IMG/VR virus record: IMGVR_UViG_3300009597_000028
Location: 1-41,378 of that record
Source of the DNA: a virus
DNA length: 41,378 nucleotides
Reading direction: 5' to 3' (one strand)
Below, one piece after another: positions 33,063 to 41,378 of the stretch; position 1 is the first letter of the stretch, and the number at the start of each line of letters is the position of its first letter. The notes under the pieces are model-generated. The model was given only the letters and a program-made list of their open reading frames with translations, was not told where the DNA came from and made no database searches. A program made the translations under genes and the position numbers.

Positions 33063-33392
33063 CTATCCTACTTTAACCCATTTTGTTCCATCATATAACC
33101 ATAGACCCTTCCCATCACCTTCTGATTGAGTTGGTATTGGGTCTGCTGTAGGGTCAAAACCTGGATTCCAACCTTTAAATACACCATTAACATTATCTAC
33201 TGAGGTCCATCCGCTTGCGTACATTTGCTTACCTTCGTCTGGATTCTTAGGTTCTTCTGAAATAATATTAAATTGAGGTTCTACGGTTCCATTAACTACG
33301 TCTATAATTTGTCTAAGCATATCCTCGACATATCTCTTTAATCCTACTATATCACTGGCCTGTGATGGAGAAAAAATAACCCTTCTTCTCAT
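33063..33392 (-). CDS. Small tail-associated protein, 109 aa
   Basis: The N-terminal helix (SDIVGLKRYVEDMLRQIIDVVNG) precedes a beta region with GKQMYASGW and a C-terminal GKGLWLYDGTKWVKVG. The last segment is of the kind that ends many phage baseplate or fibre-attached proteins. It overlaps the upstream hub-like gene by 4 bp and precedes the ejection proteins. The exact role is not recognised; a plug, needle or small fibre is possible. Confidence 0.65.
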   Translation of the reverse strand: MRRRVIFSPSQASDIVGLKRYVEDMLRQIIDVVNGTVEPQFNIISEEPKNPDEGKQMYASGWTSVDNVNGVFKGWNPGFDPTADPIPTQSEGDGKGLWLYDGTKWVKVG

Positions 33393-34972
33393 CTTCTACC
33401 TCTCGTTTCTACATTAAACTCAAATCCGTTAATGGTAAAAAAACCATCAGTTATCTGTTCCATTTTATAACTTAAATACCTTCCTGAGAATCTGGTATCT
33501 ATTTTCCATATAGGCCATTCCAAATCTGCTACAAACACCTGCATTTCCTTTGTAGGAGTATGGCTCTCAAAAGAAATCTGAACGCTTAACTTAACCATCC
33601 CACCACCTCTTATAAATGGTAGAATCTGACCTACGAATTTTATCGGATAAGAACTATCATTGAAGAACTCTGTTAAGTCTATTCTATCCCTAGAAAACCA
33701 AGCAAGATAAGGCTTGCCGTCTGCTGTCGAGCCTATATCACCTATAAAAACCTTATCATCTGTGCAGATATACAGAAATATATTATCAAATGTTGTTTTT
33801 TCATAAGCTGCCCAAGTCTTCTTTGTAGTATCCCACTTTTCAGTAGATTCATCATAAGATATATAATCTATAGGAAGAAAACCAACTACTATCTGATTAC
33901 AGTTAGGAGGTATCTCTATAATACTCCATTGATTAGATACATAGTTATAGATAAAAGCCTTAGTCTTATAGTAAATAAAAATTTCTTCATTATTTGGGTG
34001 CTTAAAACATTTAACCAAGGTGAAGTCATCAACCGTATCGGTATATCTATTTAATATCCTGTTCTTTGAAATTGAGTTAGCTGAGTTACCATCATGGATA
34101 TAAATGTCATCCGCATCAGCAACCAGATGAGCATTTACTAATTGAGCAACAGAATCTGGACTGGCACAACCCTTTCCTGATATTATCTTCTGAACTTGAA
34201 AAACGTAGTTATCACCAGTAAACGCAAGACCATATATATTCTTTTTAGTATAAACAATCAGCCTATCATTCAGAGGCTCAACTCTTAATATCTCATCATT
34301 ATCATCAGGTAGATTAATCCATCCAGCTAGATATTGAGGGTCGTTATCTATCCAAACAGGGTCATTGGTAGGACTTGTAGGTGCTTCTACAACATGGGAC
34401 CATCTAATCCTATTTCCGTATATGACTCCATTCTCCTCAGTATTATTCAACATCAAATAAAAGTTTTTAAAGTAAGCGAATATCTTGGTGCTAAATCCTA
34501 CTGTCCAATTTTCTAAAGGTCTAAGTGTTGGAGCACCAACATCAAGAATTAATGGATTACCTTTTTGATAATTAATTATTATTGAGCCATTTGCCTCTGC
34601 CCATTGAACGTCCAATTCAGGTGCTGAGTAAGCTATCTCAGAAGTAGCGGCAGGGTAAACATCAATTAAACCAGAAGCTGTTTGTTTTATAAATTGAAGT
34701 TCAGAATCATCATCATATCTAAATACAAATATATTAGCTTTTTCCCTTGTATTATTTACAGGGATGGATTTTAAAAGTTGATGTGCCTCAGGTCTAACCA
34801 ATCCTGTGAAATCTAGTTGAGGAAATTTAGTATATCCGGGGCTTGAAGTTAATTTACGATTAACAAATCTAGTGTTCATACAGTCGCTGATTTGATTGGA
34901 TTCTAATTGATAATCAATCTCATCAGTTATGAGTCCCAGACCAGCAAATTCTTTTAATACTACACTTGGCAT
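33389..34972 (-). CDS. Tail hub/nozzle-like protein (P22 gp10/T7 gp12-type)
   Basis: A protein of 527 aa, beta-rich. It opens VLKEFAGLGLITDEIDYQLE and then NTRFVNRKLTSSPGYTKFP, the usual start of podoviral nozzle/stabilisation proteins. Blade-like repeats follow (FKNFYLMLNNTEENG; LNDRLIVYTKKNIYGLAF; ADDIYIHDGNSAN). The ending GRYLSYKM ... INGFEFNVETRGRR is the typical C-terminus. It likely closes the tail below the adaptor. The start overlaps the preceding collar-type fibre by one base. Confidence 0.7.
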   Translation of the reverse strand: MPSVVLKEFAGLGLITDEIDYQLESNQISDCMNTRFVNRKLTSSPGYTKFPQLDFTGLVRPEAHQLLKSIPVNNTREKANIFVFRYDDDSELQFIKQTASGLIDVYPAATSEIAYSAPELDVQWAEANGSIIINYQKGNPLILDVGAPTLRPLENWTVGFSTKIFAYFKNFYLMLNNTEENGVIYGNRIRWSHVVEAPTSPTNDPVWIDNDPQYLAGWINLPDDNDEILRVEPLNDRLIVYTKKNIYGLAFTGDNYVFQVQKIISGKGCASPDSVAQLVNAHLVADADDIYIHDGNSANSISKNRILNRYTDTVDDFTLVKCFKHPNNEEIFIYYKTKAFIYNYVSNQWSIIEIPPNCNQIVVGFLPIDYISYDESTEKWDTTKKTWAAYEKTTFDNIFLYICTDDKVFIGDIGSTADGKPYLAWFSRDRIDLTEFFNDSSYPIKFVGQILPFIRGGGMVKLSVQISFESHTPTKEMQVFVADLEWPIWKIDTRFSGRYLSYKMEQITDGFFTINGFEFNVETRGRR

Positions 34973-35982
34973 TAGTTTATCCTAGTAAAATAATTTACAA
35001 CATATGATTTAGGCCTTGTTTCACTTGTTGATGTATCAGGTAGTTCATATTTAAAAGTAATATCATAAGTGTGATGGTGAGGTCCGGCATTATAGGTTTC
35101 TTTTCCAGAATATTTTCCAGCATCGAATCCATATCTATTGTCATCTGATTCTTGTGATTCGGCATATAGGATAAATCCAATTTGTTTGTTCCCGTGTTTT
35201 AAATAGTGTTCTGCTGTATATGGTCCATAGCTGGCAGTTACATGGCCATCACCACTAGGATAGTTTTGCGAATGATTATGGGTTGCCGAGGTTTGAACAT
35301 AACTATCTAATTGGCTGGCATCAAATGAGGCCGAGATGGTTGTTATCTTTGGATAACTGACACTATCATAAGCAGTTAATTTAGTATAATTAGTTGTTCC
35401 TACTTGAACACCATCCAAATCAGCTAGAAATAATCCGCTTTTTTCGGTAAAGTTAGGTAGCGAAGTTTCGCTAAACAGGGTCGCATAAGTAGAGCCACCA
35501 ACTTGTTGACCATCCATTCTAGCAAAAAACTTAGCACTAGATGGTACTGGGGGTGTTCCTGTATATGTTATTCCATAATGCTCATTAAGTTGCCTCTCAG
35601 TTAAAATGCTCTCAAATATAACTCCGAACGGAGGTAACTCCGCCTGAGGCTTTATAACTTTAGTTACGAGGTCTACATAGAAAGGAAGGTTACCCTGTGT
35701 TGTAGGTATAACAGGAACATAAACTACCTCATCTTTATCTTCCTCTGGGTCATAATCCTGAGTTTTTCCAGTTATCTGATTTTGAAGATTATTAAGTTCT
35801 GTTGCTGTATAAGGAACACCCATCTTAATAGATTGACCAGTTGGAGATACAAAATTAGGAAAAGTATTTAATACGGCCCCTTTAACCAACCTCATATGGT
35901 CATCACCCTGGCCCAATATCTCAGAGCCTAGAGGGTCAGTCAGAGATAAATCATAGATAAATTCTGTGGGTTCTAATGCCAT
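34972..35982 (-). CDS. Collar-type short tail fibre, paralogue C
   Basis: A protein of 336 aa. The N-terminal GDDHMRLVKGAVLNTFPNF followed by ATELNNLQN is a known phage fibre attachment pattern. The C-terminus has His clusters (THNHSQ; PHHHTYD) and ends ETRPKSYVVNYFTRIN. HxH pairs in T4 gp12-like tips bind iron along the trimer axis. It shares layout with the two genes upstream and overlaps its neighbours by one base each. A receptor-binding role is likely. Confidence 0.72.
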   Translation of the reverse strand: MALEPTEFIYDLSLTDPLGSEILGQGDDHMRLVKGAVLNTFPNFVSPTGQSIKMGVPYTATELNNLQNQITGKTQDYDPEEDKDEVVYVPVIPTTQGNLPFYVDLVTKVIKPQAELPPFGVIFESILTERQLNEHYGITYTGTPPVPSSAKFFARMDGQQVGGSTYATLFSETSLPNFTEKSGLFLADLDGVQVGTTNYTKLTAYDSVSYPKITTISASFDASQLDSYVQTSATHNHSQNYPSGDGHVTASYGPYTAEHYLKHGNKQIGFILYAESQESDDNRYGFDAGKYSGKETYNAGPHHHTYDITFKYELPDTSTSETRPKSYVVNYFTRIN

Positions 35983-36854
35983 TAGTTTATCCTCATATAC
36001 GGATATAAGTTATATGTAGCTGGTCTTATCTTCTGCTCAAGTGTAGTTGGCTTTGTAATACTTAGTTCTGCTATAGGAGTATTAACTTTAGCAAAGGTGT
36101 GAACGTGTCCATCAGCCGAAATAGCTGTGGTAGGTGAGCCTGATTGAGATAATTCAGATATTTGGTCTTGGCCATCCATAACTCCGGGACCTATTGGGGC
36201 AGCATTTCTTGATGTTCCGGCAAAACCAGCATGATGTTTATGAATGTTTCCTGTTGCTGTAGTAGATTGAACTATATCTGCCTCTGTGGTATATATTTTT
36301 AGTGAAGTAGCATCCAATTTAATAGATTCATCAGAATTACTATTTGAACTTAGTGAACCTCGTAAATATCTATTTCTTAAATCAGGAACTGTAAGAGTAT
36401 TAAAAGCTGGACCTAATAACCTGTTAATCGTCTTTCCTGTTATTTGAGTATTATTATTTCCATTTAGTTGGATATAGGTATCTGGATAGAAGGAGTCTAA
36501 TTGTGATTGAGTCAATCTAAACCATAAAACAGCAAAGAACATAGACCTAGGTGCTCTAGCATAGACAACCTTATCCTTTGTAACTGCCAATATATTCTTT
36601 ATGGTTCCAGTAGTAGGACCTTTGTAAATTAAATCAGTTTCATTAGCAGTTATAAACTTATGCATACCATACAAATCGGTAACAGAATAAGTTATGGCCT
36701 CTCCATCACCCAAATCATTATGAAAATTTGGAAAGGTTTCTCTTAAAGAATTTTTTATCTCACGAATATAATCATCAGCTTTATATAGCTGTTCATTGTC
36801 TGTTAAATCATCAGAGTGAGGTGGAACCAAAGGATTTAGTTGTTTAATGAACAT
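35982..36854 (-). CDS. Collar-type short tail fibre, paralogue B
   Basis: A protein of 290 aa. The N-terminus has YKADDYIREIKNSLRETFPN; the middle has a collar-like FNTLTVPDLRNRYLRGS; later come HKHHAG and DGHVHTF; and it ends IRPATYNLYPYMRIN. It is the most divergent of three tandem paralogues and lacks the ETRPKS ending in exact form. FTVPDLRxRYxRG is the classical tail-collar motif. Probably a trimeric adhesin. Confidence 0.72.
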   Translation of the reverse strand: MFIKQLNPLVPPHSDDLTDNEQLYKADDYIREIKNSLRETFPNFHNDLGDGEAITYSVTDLYGMHKFITANETDLIYKGPTTGTIKNILAVTKDKVVYARAPRSMFFAVLWFRLTQSQLDSFYPDTYIQLNGNNNTQITGKTINRLLGPAFNTLTVPDLRNRYLRGSLSSNSNSDESIKLDATSLKIYTTEADIVQSTTATGNIHKHHAGFAGTSRNAAPIGPGVMDGQDQISELSQSGSPTTAISADGHVHTFAKVNTPIAELSITKPTTLEQKIRPATYNLYPYMRIN

Positions 36855-37846
36855 TATTTAGTCCTTATATAATAAACTACCGTATAAGATTTTGGTCTTG
36901 TTTCAGTTGCTCCTCCAGCAACTACTACATTTGCATATATCTTAGTATCATCTAGTTTTATAACGTGAGCATGGGGAAATCCACTTAGAGTTCCAACTTG
37001 GTAAAGACCCATAAGCCAAGTTGAAGGAGCATTGTTTCCTGTTACTTCAAATGCTGTTTGTGAATGTGCTCCTCCTCCGCCCATCTGACCTCCATCTTTA
37101 CTTAGAGTAAAGTAATAAGATGGTGCATAACCTGCCCCTTGTAGATAAGATACTCCCTCCCAAGGCCTCCAGTTTCTTTCATGGATGACATTGGTCCAGT
37201 ACCTATTATCTTGAGCAGGACCATAAGAGCCAACTTGATTATGGTTATGCTGTGCTCCTCCACTAAGAGAGGTAAGACCTGTTATTTTACCGGGTTTTAT
37301 TGACCAGTCTGTTACATTTACTACGGCTGTCTGTTCTTCTTTTATCTTATCTTCTGTAGGGGCCATCCTCACATATCTATCATCTGATATTTTAGGAGCA
37401 GTAAATATTTCTTCACCAGTTATGATATTTATGGCCTCATCCGTAACTGTTGTAGCACCATCACATTTAACGAACCATTTACCGTATAGTGCTTCAAAAC
37501 TCTGCTCTCCACCTGAAAAACTAAATGTTGGAACTATAGTCCCTACTGGTGGAAGTTCATCTTCAGATATTATAGTTCCATTTGGTTGAACCTTTAGAAT
37601 CTTATCCTGTTCATCAGCATCATGTTGTTTCCAGATAAGACCCTTTTTATCATCACCACCTAGGTACTGGTCCATTATATTAAGTTCTTCACTTGAATAA
37701 TCTATTGCCTTATCAAATTCAGGGAATGTACCTAATAGACCTTTCTTTATATTTCTTAAATGGTCATCACCTTCGTGGGCATAATCATATGCGTTCGGAA
37801 GGTATGGCTTGTAATCTCCTATATATTCTACAAACTCTATCGCCAT
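36854..37846 (-). CDS. Collar-type short tail fibre, paralogue A
   Basis: A protein of 330 aa. The N-terminal EGDDHLRNIKKGLLGTFPEF matches paralogues B and C. A collar-like IFTAPKISDDRYVRMA segment follows, then AQHNHNQ and FPHAHVIK His pairs, and the ending ETRPKSYTVVYYIRTK. It is first of the three tandem fibres; one-base overlaps (TAATG type) couple them. The differing middles suggest different receptor or glycan targets. Confidence 0.72.
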   Translation of the reverse strand: MAIEFVEYIGDYKPYLPNAYDYAHEGDDHLRNIKKGLLGTFPEFDKAIDYSSEELNIMDQYLGGDDKKGLIWKQHDADEQDKILKVQPNGTIISEDELPPVGTIVPTFSFSGGEQSFEALYGKWFVKCDGATTVTDEAINIITGEEIFTAPKISDDRYVRMAPTEDKIKEEQTAVVNVTDWSIKPGKITGLTSLSGGAQHNHNQVGSYGPAQDNRYWTNVIHERNWRPWEGVSYLQGAGYAPSYYFTLSKDGGQMGGGGAHSQTAFEVTGNNAPSTWLMGLYQVGTLSGFPHAHVIKLDDTKIYANVVVAGGATETRPKSYTVVYYIRTK

Positions 37847-37847
37847 T

Positions 37848-38573
37848 TCATTTCCCTTGCGGAGGACCCGGTGGTAAATTTCTAACTCTCAGTTGCTCAA
37901 TAAGGTCTGTATCTCTACCTCTCCGTTTAAAGAACTCTGCCTCTTTCCTATAATCAATTTCTATAGCTGTATTAAGTGCTCTCATGGTCTTGAAATATAG
38001 TAGATAAGTACAGGCCATAATATCGTAGGCATCATTTCTTGGGTATCTAGCTATCCTAGCACATAGATGAGCGTTTAAATGCCTAACGGCTGCCGGATGA
38101 GTTTCACGATTAAGATATGGTAAGCTATCAATGAAGTTTTTGGTCCCAAAATAGTCTTGTAATTCCTTATCTAGGAAATCAAGTCCTGCGGCCACTACCC
38201 AGAAATGTATCCATATCTTTTTAGACCATACAATCTCATCATATAAATCAAATTCAGGCTTAATCGCTTTTACAATATCTTCAAATTTTGAAGTATCACT
38301 TAGCTTAAACCTTTCGAGTAAACTTCTATTTAGACCTCCATAGAAAGAATGTCGGTAGTTATTAAAAACAGGAGCAATAAACAAGTGAATAGAATCTAGG
38401 TCAGAATGGCAACGATTTAAGGTATCATCACAGGAAGATTCATATATATCATCCGTAAGGATTACGATTCTATCAGTAGGATAAACACCTGCTATTATAT
38501 CTCTAGCTATTCTCTTAACGTGTCCATCATCTACAACCGTAGGTTCTTCCTGTACTTTAGACTTCTTCGCCAT
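37848..38573 (-). CDS. Hypothetical late protein, 241 aa
   Basis: AAGGAG precedes ATG. A soluble, mixed alpha/beta protein opening MAKKSKVQEEPTVVDDGHVK, with IVILTDDIYESSCDD, several Trp/His-rich helices (EIVWSKKIWIHFWVVAAGLD) and a basic, Pro-rich end (LPPGPPQGK). It overlaps the amidase-like gene by 17 bp and lies before the collar fibres. No family recognised; it could be a fibre chaperone or structural part. Confidence 0.65.
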   Translation of the reverse strand: MAKKSKVQEEPTVVDDGHVKRIARDIIAGVYPTDRIVILTDDIYESSCDDTLNRCHSDLDSIHLFIAPVFNNYRHSFYGGLNRSLLERFKLSDTSKFEDIVKAIKPEFDLYDEIVWSKKIWIHFWVVAAGLDFLDKELQDYFGTKNFIDSLPYLNRETHPAAVRHLNAHLCARIARYPRNDAYDIMACTYLLYFKTMRALNTAIEIDYRKEAEFFKRRGRDTDLIEQLRVRNLPPGPPQGK

Positions 38574-39081
38574 ACTGATTCTCCTTGACTATACCTTCTA
38601 ATTTTCTAACCCCTACATTGTTAATGTCGCCTGTATCTTTTTTCTCTATGAAGTTATTAATTCCTTCCAATGCAAACTCCGTACATTTAACTTTCCTCTT
38701 AATTCTGGTGAATGGATTTTTAACATCCTTATTGAAAAATCTTTTCATAAATCTGCTATATAGTATTCCTATCAACTCCATAGGAGCATACGGAACACCT
38801 ATACTACCTTCCAAGAAGGCTACATACTTTTGCTGCTTCTGATGAGGTATATCCAGAGAAAGCCTAAGACTAACATTGTTCTTTTCAAGCCATTTATATA
38901 ATGAAATTTTCCTAACACCTAAAAATAGAACGGCCTCATACATATTATCCCCTAATCTAATGGCAACATGGGAACTGTGCCATAACTTAGGTCTTTCATT
39001 TGATTCCAAGTATCTTATTAGATAAGATAATGGCCACCACAGAAAGCCTTTAGGTGTAGAGAAATATATGTATGTTCTCAT
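38557..39081 (-). CDS. Permuted papain-fold amidase-like protein, candidate endolysin
   Basis: A product of 174 aa from ATG 39081 (AAGGAAG eight bases upstream; a GTG at 39090 is also open). SSHVAIRLGDNMYEAV (36-51) supplies His38 and Glu49, and VKCTEFALEGIN (131-142) supplies Cys133: the His-then-Cys order of permuted NlpC/P60 or YiiX-like enzymes that cut peptidoglycan peptides or act on lipids. EGSIGVPYAP between them is also family-like. There is no signal peptide. It follows a membrane protein gene with TAATG overlap, which would suit a lysis pair. Confidence 0.65.
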   Translation of the reverse strand: MRTYIYFSTPKGFLWWPLSYLIRYLESNERPKLWHSSHVAIRLGDNMYEAVLFLGVRKISLYKWLEKNNVSLRLSLDIPHQKQQKYVAFLEGSIGVPYAPMELIGILYSRFMKRFFNKDVKNPFTRIKRKVKCTEFALEGINNFIEKKDTGDINNVGVRKLEGIVKENQYGEEV

Positions 39082-39326
39082 TAAAAGCACTTCCTTAATT
39101 CATTCTTAATTGTCCTGTGAGTATCATTAATCTGATGGCCAGAGGTGGTATAGGTCCTACAAGTAACAAAATACCTGCCATTCATATCGTATCCACGATA
39201 TTCCCAGCCATCTAAACAGGCCATTTTAGGGCACTTACCCTCATTACACATCAAATGTGGTCCTGAGGTAGTTAGCGGTTGATAACCTAGAAATAATGCC
39301 AAATAAGCTGCTGCTACTATTGCCAT
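39081..39326 (-). CDS. Small membrane-anchored or exported Cys-rich protein
   Basis: The start is ATG 39326, after GGAGGTTTAT and downstream of a terminator-like hairpin; an open extension to 39377 runs through that hairpin and is unlikely. The product is 81 aa and starts MAIVAAAYLALFLGYQPL, a signal anchor or signal peptide. Four Cys lie in LMCNEGKCPKMACLDGW, one in VTCRTY and one just before the end, typical of an oxidised periplasmic domain. Next to the amidase-like gene it might be a signal-anchor holin or a spanin-like partner, but this is inference. Confidence 0.65.
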   Translation of the reverse strand: MAIVAAAYLALFLGYQPLTTSGPHLMCNEGKCPKMACLDGWEYRGYDMNGRYFVTCRTYTTSGHQINDTHRTIKNELRKCF

Positions 39327-39343
39327 ATAAACCTCCAAAGAAA

Positions 39344-39365
39344 GGGGGAGTTGCCACCCTCCCCC
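39344..39365 (-). terminator. Terminator-like GC hairpin
   Basis: On the minus strand CGGGGGAG and CTCCCCC pair over seven bases around GGTGGCAA, followed by TTTCTTT. It lies between the Cys-rich secreted gene and the small membrane gene, so it could partly end transcription ahead of the lysis-like genes. Confidence 0.7.
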
Positions 39366-39373
39366 GTAGTATA

Positions 39374-39889
39374 TCACTTCTTAATTGGCTTACCATCCAT
39401 GAAGTCCTGAACCCCACAGAGCTTTTTAGTCCTACCTGTTTCCTTAACATCCATAATCTTCTCTTGAGATGCTATAGTTTCAGCTAGTAACTTTGCCTGA
39501 CAGAATTTGTTGATGGTTTCCATTTCCATAATCTCATCACAAGTAACGGAAAATTCCATCTCAACAGTCTTGCAGATTTCTTTTACACCGCCACACTCCA
39601 TGTCAGTATCTGGCCAATCGCATTTCTCATATACTTGTGGTGCAGATACGTTCGGCTTACTGGACACCGCCCTAGAACCAACTGTTCTTCTATTGTGAAA
39701 AGTGGCATCATCATGTCCAGCAGGAACCCACTCATACCTTTCATCAGTACAAGCAATCTTAATATCCACTGGCGGAATCTGGTTTGACACCGCACCGGGG
39801 TCCTTGCAAGCAAGCTTAAATTTCGCAATACCATCATCCGCATAGGTACTCATACTCGTCAGAACAAAAATCATTAGTAAAAATCTCAT
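39374..39889 (-). CDS. Secreted Cys-rich protein, 171 aa
   Basis: The start is ATG 39889, five bases after GGAGG; an extension of four residues exists but lacks a site. MRFLLMIFVLTSMSTYADDG is a clear Sec signal peptide with cleavage near YA/DD. The mature part has about ten Cys (FKLACKD, IKIACTD, KCDWPDTDMEC, EICKT, VTCDE, FCQAK, KLCGV), so a disulfide-linked periplasmic fold is likely. It lies between the exported fibres and the lysis-like genes. No family recognised. Confidence 0.72.
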   Translation of the reverse strand: MRFLLMIFVLTSMSTYADDGIAKFKLACKDPGAVSNQIPPVDIKIACTDERYEWVPAGHDDATFHNRRTVGSRAVSSKPNVSAPQVYEKCDWPDTDMECGGVKEICKTVEMEFSVTCDEIMEMETINKFCQAKLLAETIASQEKIMDVKETGRTKKLCGVQDFMDGKPIKK

Positions 39890-39906
39890 TAAAACCTCCA
39901 TATTAT

Positions 39907-41378
39907 TTATAATCTCAGGCCATAATAGGCCGTAGTATTGTTTTGATAAGTACCTAATTCAGTTGCGTTTACCTCTCCAGCATATTGAACAAACTCACTC
40001 ATAAAACCTCTAAATCTTTGGCCAGGAGCAGTTGGTCCTCCATTCTGACCTATATGAAAAGCCTCATTACCAGTATACCTCTGGCCAGTTACTATCTGAC
40101 TGGTGCAACCTAAGATTGTTCCCCAATACACCTGACTTCTATCAAATCTTTTTACAAAACTCCAAACCCTCCAAGTATCATGTGGTGTTGTAGTTCCAGT
40201 ATGGCATCTTTGGGTATTCAAATTACCCACATCAAAATAAATCTCTCCAGCATTATAGGCCTGTCCACCTTGGTAAGGAAAATGTGCCATCCACCTATTG
40301 GAAGCAGCATCATTAGCTACACCAAAAGACCAAGCATTACTATTACCACCAAAAGGTCTGGCAACTATTAAGGTTGTACCCTCATCACCTGCCTCAGTCA
40401 TATCCTGAGCACCTATTTGTGTATTAAGCCAAGTGTTTCCATCTAAATACATCATTAGAATAGCTGAGTGCGGACTTAAATCAGGGACTCCACTTAAAGC
40501 AACTCTAGGCTGAGCAGCAGTAGTTGTTTGAATAGCGTTTAGTCCACCAACTTGATTATACCAAGTAGTTAAATAGCCATTACTAGAACCTACAAATGCT
40601 TTTAAAGCACCTATATCACTCTCATCACCATTAAATCCTATATCAGTTTCTAAATTATCTGAGGACCTTCTTACTCTAAATGAAGGACCTGTATAAGTAG
40701 ATACTATTCTTCTGAAACTATAAGCACCTTTTGCAGTTAGTGATATTGGGGAAAGTCCAGCATTTGCATATAAATAAACCGTCCTAGACAAACCAAGGGC
40801 TGTAAATAAACCATTAGTATCAACAGGATTTGGAGCAGCATTACCATCATCATTATTTCCATCACCACCACTACCAGATGCACCTATACTCGCACCCGGA
40901 GTACCATCAACATCACCTGAACGACCAGCACCAGTACCACCTGTTAAACATACATCATAGGTTCCAGAACAAGCACCTCCAGCATTATTTGTACCACTAT
41001 TAGACCTTCCACCAACACCTCCTCCTGCGATTGTAGTTTGATTTAAGCCTGTGGGGTCGTAAACTACAGTAGTATCACCACCATTTGAACCTGAGGAGCC
41101 AAAAGTTTCATTATGTTGTCCACCCATTCCACGAGTTATTGTTAAAGTTTTGCCACCTGTTCCTGTTATAGTTCTGGAGGCTACAGCACCAGCACCAGCA
41201 CCACTAGAGGAATATCCATCATTGTTTAGAGCAGTTCCACCAGCACCACCACCACCTACTGCCCAGAATTTTATGGAATCATACTCAGGTCTTATAGTGA
41301 ATGATGTAGAATAGGCGTAGACAATAACTCCACCTATAGAACTTCCCTGCATAAATTGAATTACTACAGCACCCATGC
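39907..41378 (-). CDS. Gly-rich / arabinofuranosidase-like fibre protein, C-terminal part
   Basis: Continuation of the gene starting at 400 once the circle is closed (582 aa in all). After further Gly-rich sequence (full-protein residues about 115-270) comes a concanavalin-fold domain. Its motif GAYSFRRIVSTYTGPSFRVR, then RSSDNLETDIGF and YLTTWYNQVGGLNAIQT matches the start of GH54 arabinofuranosidase-B-type catalytic domains often carried by phage fibres. The LamG-like second half ends GYFxxxYxxxEVNATELGTYQ-like. Glycan binding is likely; activity is unproven because catalytic residues were not traced. Confidence 0.8.
   Translation of the reverse strand, partial: MGAVVIQFMQGSSIGGVIVYAYSTSFTIRPEYDSIKFWAVGGGGAGGTALNNDGYSSSGAGAGAVASRTITGTGGKTLTITRGMGGQHNETFGSSGSNGGDTTVVYDPTGLNQTTIAGGGVGGRSNSGTNNAGGACSGTYDVCLTGGTGAGRSGDVDGTPGASIGASGSGGDGNNDDGNAAPNPVDTNGLFTALGLSRTVYLYANAGLSPISLTAKGAYSFRRIVSTYTGPSFRVRRSSDNLETDIGFNGDESDIGALKAFVGSSNGYLTTWYNQVGGLNAIQTTTAAQPRVALSGVPDLSPHSAILMMYLDGNTWLNTQIGAQDMTEAGDEGTTLIVARPFGGNSNAWSFGVANDAASNRWMAHFPYQGGQAYNAGEIYFDVGNLNTQRCHTGTTTPHDTWRVWSFVKRFDRSQVYWGTILGCTSQIVTGQRYTGNEAFHIGQNGGPTAPGQRFRGFMSEFVQYAGEVNATELGTYQNNTTAYYGLRL
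41256..41378. repeat. Right copy of 123-bp terminal direct repeat
   Basis: Identical to 1-123. It lies inside the Gly-rich fibre gene, so a physical genome end here would cut a tail gene; circular assembly overlap is therefore more likely than a packaged terminus. Confidence 0.97.

Noticed and set aside
1-41378. CRISPR array, insertion sequence, integrase/att site or tRNA gene
   Set aside because: No spaced identical repeats, transposase-like or integrase-like proteins, or cloverleaf sequences were seen.

Overview
This window looks like one complete, circularly closed genome of a lytic-type tailed phage (podovirus-like Caudoviricetes). The first 123 bases are repeated exactly as the last 123 (1-123 = 41256-41378), so unique length is 41,255 bp. 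A tail-fibre gene reads straight through the join. Composition is AT-leaning by eye (not computed). Sec signal peptides and a lipobox on several phage proteins fit a Gram-negative host; nothing in the sequence names the host. No integrase, tRNA, DNA polymerase, replicative helicase or RNA polymerase is recognisable.

Late block, minus strand, read from about 17.7 kb down to 1, across the join, then from 41.4 kb down to 25.5 kb. It opens with four small genes (17,685-17,071). Packaging follows: small terminase, a small linker protein, a His-rich lipoprotein, a CxxC-HTH protein and large terminase (16,965-14,208). Then come portal (11,795-14,197), two small genes, scaffold, SU10-type major capsid protein with a terminator hairpin behind it, a set of disordered small proteins sharing peptide motifs, and a head-tail adaptor (6,397-7,095). 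A 1,808-aa repeat-built fibre and a 582-aa Gly-rich/arabinofuranosidase-like fibre follow; both start with signal peptides. Across the join lie two Cys-rich exported or membrane proteins, a permuted papain-fold amidase that may be the lysin, three tandem collar-type fibre paralogues, a tail-hub/nozzle-like protein, and three probable internal/ejection proteins, one with a collagen-like segment.

Early block, plus strand, 18.7-25.5 kb. A string of small genes (a HExxH metalloprotease-like protein, two zinc-knuckle proteins, a 42-aa membrane peptide and unknowns) is separated by a repeated structured RNA leader. Its first hairpin is kept by compensatory base changes in at least six copies. A minus-strand RusA resolvase and a 500-bp gene-free, helix-rich stretch follow. 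Last comes a promoter-led operon: a single-strand-annealing-type protein, a YqaJ exonuclease, an XRE regulator, a 23-aa membrane peptide and a second permuted amidase-like protein. The early and late blocks meet tail to tail with a 14-bp overlap at 25,483-25,496.

Inferred working scheme: host RNA polymerase reads the early block, and the annealing protein, exonuclease and RusA support recombination-dependent replication and concatemer formation. The terminase pair then packages DNA into SU10-type heads, probably by a headful mechanism given the circular closure. The main novelties are the covarying RNA leader family, the helix-rich gene-free stretch beside rusA, the exported fibre proteins, and a Pro/Gly/Met-rich insert in the portal.
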